Of a stretch of 64,000 nt of DNA, positions 42,701-51,043 are shown piece after piece (the first letter of the stretch is position 1; each line of letters starts with the position of its first letter). Made by a program: the position numbers and the translations under genes. The DNA is from Tetraselmis striata (Eukaryota > Chlorophyta > Chlorodendrophyceae > Chlorodendrales > Chlorodendraceae): positions 16,038-80,037 of the forward strand of contig VCJN01003311.1 of assembly GCA_006384855.1 (NCBI GenBank), given 5' to 3'. Under the pieces are notes generated by a model that worked only from the letters and a program-made list of their open reading frames with translations, had not been told where the DNA came from and ran no database searches.

Positions 42701-45700
42701 CCCCTTTGCGTGTGCATGGCTGACGGGTTTAAACCCTAAACGCTTCAACCATAAAACCCTACAATCCGTGCCATAAACCCTAAACCCCGGCTCATACCTT
42801 CTCCGATTCCCCTGCGACCTGCGATGTGTCGATCCTGAGCAAATAGAAGAGAGTGATCGGAGTCCGGGCCTCACTTTCCTTTGCCTTTCCGTGCATTCTC
42901 CCTGGTGCAGGCTGCCCGTGCTGCCAGGAGCCTTCTCTGTGGCGCAGTCGGTGGTGAGCGCCCCCGGCGTGGTGCGGGCGGGGGATCCCCTTCAGGTGAG
43001 CCGGGCGCACGCGTGCGTACACACGCAGCCCCCCCCCCCCCCCCCCCCCCCACAACACACATTTGCGAGCCGCCGACCAATTGGCTGGCTACGGGCGCTG
43101 TCGCATCTATAAGAACCATTTAAATAAGACTCAAATTTGCCTTGCCTTTGTCCACATTTGACCTCTGACGGGCAGGGCGGCGTATTATTACGCTGTGTTC
43201 TTATAACCGCGTTGGCACCCGCCGTATCATCGCGGCATGAGGGTACCAGATGCCGTTGGCTGCCCGTCTGCTTCTGTGCCCTAGCACCAGGACGCTGCTT
43301 TTCACGCAAGACATACACCACCCGCCTGACCGCGGCGCCCTCCCTTGTCCGGCCGGGGGGTCCCCCTCAGATTGCCATCTACCCGCGCGACGCCTTTGGC
43401 AACTCCATCCCGGAGCTCCTTGCCGGCAGCGGCACCCTCAGCGTGGAGTTTCAGCAGCGCTCCGTGTTGCTACCCGGCAGCGATTGGATCTCCGCCGGCA
43501 GTGCGCCCGCGCGGCAGGCCGAGGTTGGCGGGCCGTACACCGCGGAGCTGGCCTTTTACTCCGCGCAGGCGGAGATGCGCGCGGCGGTGGTGTACCGCGG
43601 AGCCACGGCGGGCGGCTCCGACGCGGAGCTGCCACTCTACCTTCCTGGCGGCGCCATCCAGTTCGAGGTGGTTGCCAGTCTGGAGGCTCTGCCCGGCATG
43701 GCGGTCGTTGCGCTTCTTCCTAGCAACATCACCGCAGGCGCGGCCCCTTGATGCCCCCATGAGGCGGGCCAAATGCGCTCCTTGCATATAGCGGCTGCCC
43801 GCCTGCAGCTGACTGACGCGAGGTATGTGCGCGCACGTGCGCCCCCATCAGGCGACAACGCGACAGTGGCGGTGTACTCTCGCGACGCCTACGGCAACCC
43901 GACGCCGCTGCCCGCGGGCGAGACCTTTGAGGTCGCGCTTGTGCCTCTCACTGAAGGAGCTCTGGACGCTGGCGACAGTGGGTTGACGTGGACGCAGGCG
44001 GTACGCGACGAGGGCTTGCCCCTGGTCGGCAACAGCCTGACGGCGCAGGGCTACTCGGTCGTTCGCCAGGTGCGCCCCGCGGCAGTTGTATTGGCGATGG
44101 GAGGTGCAACATTAGCTGGCCAGGGATAAAGGCTGAGCGGTCATGCATAAGTGTACGAGCATGAGTATCGATGTCGGCGCACCTATATAATAACCATTAT
44201 CATGAGACTCAAATTCAAGTCACTGAGTTCTCAGCCGATCTCCGACTGCGTCTGGCAGGTGACGCTGGCGGGCAGCTACCAGGTGCTGGTGCGGCTTCAA
44301 AACGCCACCGGCGCCTTCACTCCGATTGTCGGTGAGACTCTCGCTCCGGTTGGTTCTTCGGCCGCTCCGTGCGAGTGGGACCCGCTCACCCTGTCTGACC
44401 TCCGCGCCGCCCGCTTCCCTCCCAGCCCCGGGCGACACGCCCCGCATCGTGCAGGTGCAGGCTGCCGCGGCGTCCGCGATCAGCACCGTCACGCTCACCT
44501 CTCCCCCCCAGATCACGGCAGGCGACTCCCTAAAATTGTCCGTCCAAGCGGTGGACCAATACAGCAACCAGGTGAGGGCGGCGGGGCCTCATCAGAGGAC
44601 GCTATACCTGGGGTGTCGGCGGCGACCTCGACCCTATAGGGAGGGGGGGGGGAGCGAGCAGTTGATAACGAGTTTCTGACCGAGCGTGGTTATTAACTGG
44701 CGACGTAGTGGACGTCGACGGGACTCCATCCTGTCACTACAGACGGTGGTTTTGTGTGTTTTAAGGCGGGTTTTACTCCACTGCCTCATGGACAGTTGGG
44801 CTTTGTCGCCTGAGTCGCCACATTGCGGGCAATTTGGGGGAAAGTATCGACCGGTTGTAACCCCTGACAAACCAAATTGGGGCCTCCGGGGCAACAACTA
44901 GTTGCTGGCACTGAAGGAGCGGGCAGTGCACGAGGGGGGGGGGGGGGGGGGGGTCTACGCTTCAGCTGCCCCGCGCCATGTTCGCAGGTGCCCACCGGCG
45001 GGGCCTCCTTCCAGGCGGCGCTGCTCTACAATGGCAACCCTGCTGAGCCTGCAACAACAGTGCAGCTGCTGGACGCGCAGGATGGGCAGTACCGCCTGAC
45101 GTTGCAGCTCACGCGCGCGGGCAGCGTGACCGTCACGGTCCTGCTGGACGGCGCCGCGGTGCAGAGTGAGCCCCCGGCCGCCCCAGCTCGCCATCCTCCC
45201 TCGCCTTCCCATCCCTGGTCGATGCTGCCTCCCCAGCCGCCATTCAAAGGCGGCCAAGTCGGCAAGACATGACAATGGGGCGCCTGCTAATTGTTGCGGT
45301 ATCGGCGCAAAACCTCCGTCTCATGCGTCCTCACACCCAAGCTGGGGTCCCAGCGTTCAGACATCGGAGCTCTGAGCTCACTAATTATTGTCCCTCCCTC
45401 CCCGGCTGTGCTGTCTGTTGGACTGCCAGGCATGCCGCTCCTGGTGACCGTCACACCAGGCAACTTGTCATTGGCGGAGAGCGAGCTTTCCGGCTCTCTT
45501 CTGGCGCTCGGCGGGCTCACCGCGGGCGAGGCGGTGGAAGCCATGTTCACACCCCTCGATGAGTTCCGCAACAGCGCACCCGGTGCGTACCCCTCCTCCC
45601 TTCCCCCCGGGGGGCGGGGGGCGGGGGGGGGGGGGGGGGGGGTGGGTTTGCTGGTGTTGACTGACACCATCCGCAATCTCGAGTGCCATGGGACTAAGCC

Positions 45701-48700
45701 CCCACTCCCCCCGCCCCCCTCTTCCCCGGGCCTCCCCCGGCCCTCTTTCACGGCCCTCCCTGCAGAAGGTCTGGAATTTTCGCTATGCATAATTTCCGGC
45801 GAGTCCAATCCCATCATGTCAGCAGGCAAGGATAACCCCCCCCCCCCCCCCCCCCCCCATACCATTACCACCATCCACCTCCAGCTGGCACTGAATCCCC
45901 TGTTAAATGCCTACATCACTCCACCTGCTAGCCATTGACGCTGCTCTACCCTGCAGAGGAGTTGCTCGCCGTGCCAGAGCGCCTATGCGTCGAGATGCTG
46001 CCCCAAGGCGGCGGCCTCCCTCTTGCCTCAGGTGAGCGCGCGTGCTCAACCTCATTACCTCCTTCCACGCTCCGAGATGCAACGCCCAATGGCGGATCTG
46101 ACTTGACTTAATCAGCCCGGCTTCGTTAATTGATGATTATGTTAATTGCGTTAATGAAGTTTTTGACCTGAAAAGGGTAACTTATGCGAAGCACATTGAC
46201 ATCACCTCACTGCCTGTGCCGCAGGCCCGATCAACATGACCTTGGCGGGGAGCTTCTACCTGCTGGTGGTGGATGATACCATGGCGCCAGCCAGCGCACC
46301 GCAATCAGCCGAGGTGCTACCTGGCCCGCCGAGTCGGTCCCATGCTCTGCTGCGTACCGCCGCTGGCGGGTCCGAGCCGCTGCAGGCCGAGTACGCGGTC
46401 GAGGCCGGCTCGCCGCTGCAGCTGCTGGTCGGGATGCGCGACCGCTACGGCAACACTGTGCCGCTCGCGACAGCGCTGGTGAGTGTGGCCCGAGCCACAA
46501 GCTCTACAACACGTGACCTGTTTCCTGGTGTCGAGGCCCGATTGCACAGGAAAGTTCTGAATCATTTCTTCATTTTAGTGTTTGTCTCTTCATTCGCTGG
46601 GGCGGGGGGGGGGGGGGGGGGGTGAGGGGCAAAAACGTTATTTATCCGCAAACTGTCTGTGTTTGCATGGTATGTTATTAATGGTAATAGGAGGAGGACA
46701 ATAGCCCACTGTGCCGCCGTGACATACGCCCACGGCATGCCACTCGCCTCCCCATTGACAGCATACGCGTGACGCAGGGCGATGTCACACTTTATGCATG
46801 GAGCAAAGATGCATTGATATGGCCGCCTGCAGAGAACTTTGATATTTCTTGCGCAGTAGCCAGATTAGGGAAGTCGCACATGCCCGCTCTCCCGGAGCAT
46901 GACCGCGGCCACGCATCCGCCCGCATGACAAACCCGCCATCATGGACTGCCGCCGTACGTCGCAGTGGCCCGGTGGTAACCCCCCGGATCGTAGCGGCTC
47001 ACTCTTGGCTTCGCCCGCCCGCGCAGGAGGGGACTCCGCCTGTTGCCACGGTCGCTGAAGCCGGCAGCGTGTTGGCGGCAGCACAGCGCAGGCGGTTGCA
47101 CACCGTACTGCCTCGACCCCCTCCGCCCCCCCCCCCCCCCCTTTCGCACTCCCCCAGCCCTTCTTCGCAAACTGTGCTGATATTCGGATGAGCAACCTTA
47201 CGCGGCTTGTTACTGCGGACGCCAAGCGCGCTGAGCGATTGGCATGTGTGCCGGCCGTGGCAGACTGGTGGCAGTGTCGAGGCCGCGGTGGTGGAGGGAG
47301 AGGGCGGTCCCTGGCTGTCTCTCACACTGCAGCTCACCTCCGCCGGCACCTACTCCGTGTCTGTCGAGAAACTTGCGCTGCTGGAAGGTCTGCCCCCCCC
47401 CCCCTCCCCCCCCCCTCCAGCCGCCCCTACTAGAGCGCCGCATCACCGACACATCCCCGGCGCTTCCCAGCTCAAGAGGGCCAGTCTCGGAGATTGTGTC
47501 CAATCCCGCGCTCGCTTGCCGTCCCTGCAGGTTGGGAGCCTCTGCTGCTCGCCGTGGTGCACCCTGCCGCCCTGGACACCGCCTCCACGCACGTGGACGG
47601 CTCGTTGCACACTGACGTGCTGCCGCCCTTCGCCGCACTGACAGCACTGGTGCGACCGGGCCCTTGTGCGTGCTTCATGTTGCCGCTATACCCACAGCCG
47701 CGTAGCGCCGGGAGGGCGGGGGTGATGGTATGCTGGCCGCCAACGTGTCTGCTGCTCTCGCTGCAGGCTGGCGGCGGCCCCGTGGAGGTGCAGCTACAGC
47801 TGCGGGACGTCTTTGGCAACCCCATTGCCAGCGACATGGCCTCCCTACGTGTGCGTGTGACATCAGAGGTGCGCTTGACTGTGGTGCTTGACTTTGTTGC
47901 GTGCGGGAGCGCGAGAGGGGCGATGTCTCGGATATGCAGCGCCTAACCTCCGCGCGCTGTCGTGCAGGCGCTCGGTGGGCTGGAAGCGCCCGTTGAGATG
48001 GTTCCGGTGCAGGTCCTGGAGAGCAATGACGGCGGTGGCCACACGCTGCGTCTTCAGGCCAGCATCGCCGGTGGGAACCCCATCCTTATTTGGCCCCGCG
48101 TTCATCGACCCATCTATCAACACTCCCGGTCCACATATCGAAAAGCATGCATGACAGTTGCACCTACATCCAAAGTGTCCGTGATGCGCCGTGAGTGCAT
48201 AGTTGGGTCGCTGGACAGTGCCGTGAACGAGTGACTGCACTGGAAGATTGCTCTCACGTGGTCTCCATCCAGTGCTGGGTAAATCGATCTTACTCCCGTA
48301 CGTACGCCGATGTGCGCTCATGCAGGGGAGTACAGCGTTGCAATTGACGTGTGCCCAGCGCCAGTGGATGGGGAAAGCGTGGAGTGCCTTGAGGGCGCGG
48401 TGCCCGGGCTGGGCGCGCCTCTCCCTGCCAAGCTGCTGGTGCTGCCGATGGTGCCCGTGGAAGTGCTGTCGATCGAGCCCCAGACAGGCCCGCAGGCAGG
48501 CGCCACGGCGGTCACCATCACCGGCCGGAACTTCTACCCCTCAAGCACCATCAGGTTCGCCCATGCACGTCCCCTCTCTCCACCCCTCCCCTCCCCCATC
48601 TGCCCTGGTCACGACTAGTGCGTTCGTACGTTTATCCGAGGACGCGCGGGTGCGCCCACCAGAGGCGCCATGAGCTGGTACCGGAGCAGTGAATGCATTG

Positions 48701-51012
48701 TTCTGAAACAATCCTGCCGCCCCCTCGGCCCTGGCAGCCATGCCTCTCGATACGGACAGACTGATGAGTCACGGTTCGCCGCTGCCTGTGTGTCTACGCA
48801 GGTGCCGCTTCGGGCCGGAATGGACGCCGGGCTCGTTTCAGCTCGAGCACCCCAGCGCGCCGCCTGGGTCAGACAATCCCGTGACGGCGCTGATCTGCCC
48901 CACGCCGGAGGTTCCCAGCAGCGGGGCGGTGGGCATGAGCCTGGAGCTGTCACCCTGGATGGAGTCCGCGGCGGCAGCGCTGGCTGCGGGCGGCGGTGAG
49001 GGAGAGGGGGAGTTCTTTGGCCGCGTGGAGATGCCCGGCCAGCTGTTCACGTTCACCCCCGCAGGCGCCACCGTGGTCGCCAGCGTGTCGCCGGTGTGGC
49101 TTGATGCATCCGCCCCTGGGCAGCTCGTGCTCTCGGGTACTGCCCTTGGCTTCGACGCCCGGGACGTCCCCGCCTGCCGCGTGACGGTGGCACCCGGTGG
49201 CGAGATGATCACGGTTGACGCGGACGTCGACGCGGCGTTCGCCACCGCAACTTGCGGCCCGCTTCCACCCTTGCCCGTCGGTGGCGCGGTAGCCATTGCC
49301 TTTGCACCAAACGGCCAAGACTTCATCGACACGGGGTTTCAGGCAAGTCCCGAGCGTTGATGCTGAGGCATTGACCATGCCGTCCGCGATACGCAGATGA
49401 TGTTACAATATTGACATACCGGTACCAGGGGTGAGGCTAGCAAATTATATGTAACATGGCCGGGACCTGGCTCCATATTTTTCTCCGGACCAACCACCCT
49501 CTGTTCCCCCCCACCCCCTTCCTACCTGGTACCTTACAATTCAACAAAGTCCGCTGGCCAACAATTAATGAATTGCTTTGCTCCTTCGCATCGGAATATT
49601 CGTAACGTATTCGTGATTTTGTGGTTCAGTCCTCCATTTTAATAGTTTTCCCTCTTCCCGGAGGGGGGGGGGGGGTGTTCAAGAACGTTACTTATCTGCA
49701 AACCGTTTGTGTTTGCAAGGTAGCAACCTATATACTGTTAACTTATGATGTGATATCTTTATGTGAGGCGGCTATATTTAATAAGTGTAACACAGTAATG
49801 CTGTGATTTAAAAAAACAATTCAATAGTTAATGCATTGTGATGTGCTCAAGCATGGGGGGGCATCCCCGGGCGCAGAAGCTGACGGTGGGGCATGCTGGT
49901 GCGGTGCTACGCAGGTTGCGATAGTGGACGACTTTGCTCCAGAGGCGCTCGACGACTTCGCGGATGTTCAGCTTGATGCCGCTGTTGACATTGACGTTCT
50001 GCTCAATGACACGGTGGCGAAGTACGGAAAGTTTCTCATGGTGCCCTCACCCTTCCCCTCCCCTTTTTTGCGACCTGCTCTTTGTTTGTGACCGACATGG
50101 GGGCGCCTGTAGGCACTTTATCCCCGATGCCTGAGACCCCCCCCCCCCCCCCTTCCGCCCGCCCGGCCCTCTGTTGCCACTCAGCCGGGGCTGGTGCAAC
50201 AGCCTTCCTTTGGATCTGCCGAGATTGTGGACCGAGAGGGTCAGGCAGTGCTTCGCTACACCCCCGGCGCGCTGTTCGAGTTGGATGACACGCTGGTGTA
50301 TGAGGTACGTACCTCCGCCTCATCCCATGCCCCTTCATGCTGCCCCGCCTTCTCACACCATCCCGCCAGGCGCATCACGCTAGCCCCCCCCCCCCCCCCC
50401 TCCCTTGGGGCCCCTGCCCGCCGCCTGCACCCCCAGATGCAGGATGCGCTGTCCAGGAGCACCACCGCAGCCGTCCACCTCCGCTTGGCGCCCGAGCCGC
50501 CGGCGCTGCAAGCCCCAGCTGCGCCTTGGCTTGGCGTGGAAGGCACGGAGCTCCTGCTGCCCAAGTTCACTGTGGACTTCAACAGCCCGCGCGTGGAGCT
50601 GCGGGCGGTGCTGTCGCCACAGGGCGGGGCCATCCTTGTCAGCTTGCCCGCTGTCGGGGAAGTTGCTGGCGCCTTACCGGTGATGACGCCTGCTGCTGAA
50701 GGGAAATGCCACTTGACCTTTGGTCCCGCCGAGACCCAGCTGGATGACCGTCAGCAGGGCCAAGGTATTTTCGAGCCCGGGGCTGCGATGTGCGCAGAGC
50801 TTACAGCAAACGGCACGGTCGCTCAGCTGGGAGCGCTGCTGGGGAACCTGTCTTTCCTGGGCGACTCGCACCACAATGGTGTCGTCAAGGTGGCGGTGCA
50901 GGCAAGCAGCCAATGACGCGTTTCCCGGCATCGCCCCAGGCGCATCGCCATGTCATGCTCTCGCCTTTCTCCTCAACTCTATATATCATGCACTGCGCCT
51001 TGACACCCCCCC

Positions 51013-51043
<31 letters not shown>

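Noticed and set aside
48838-49332. 164-codon minus-strand frame
   Set aside because: It is the shadow of exon 53, which encodes TIG-like sequence on the + strand.
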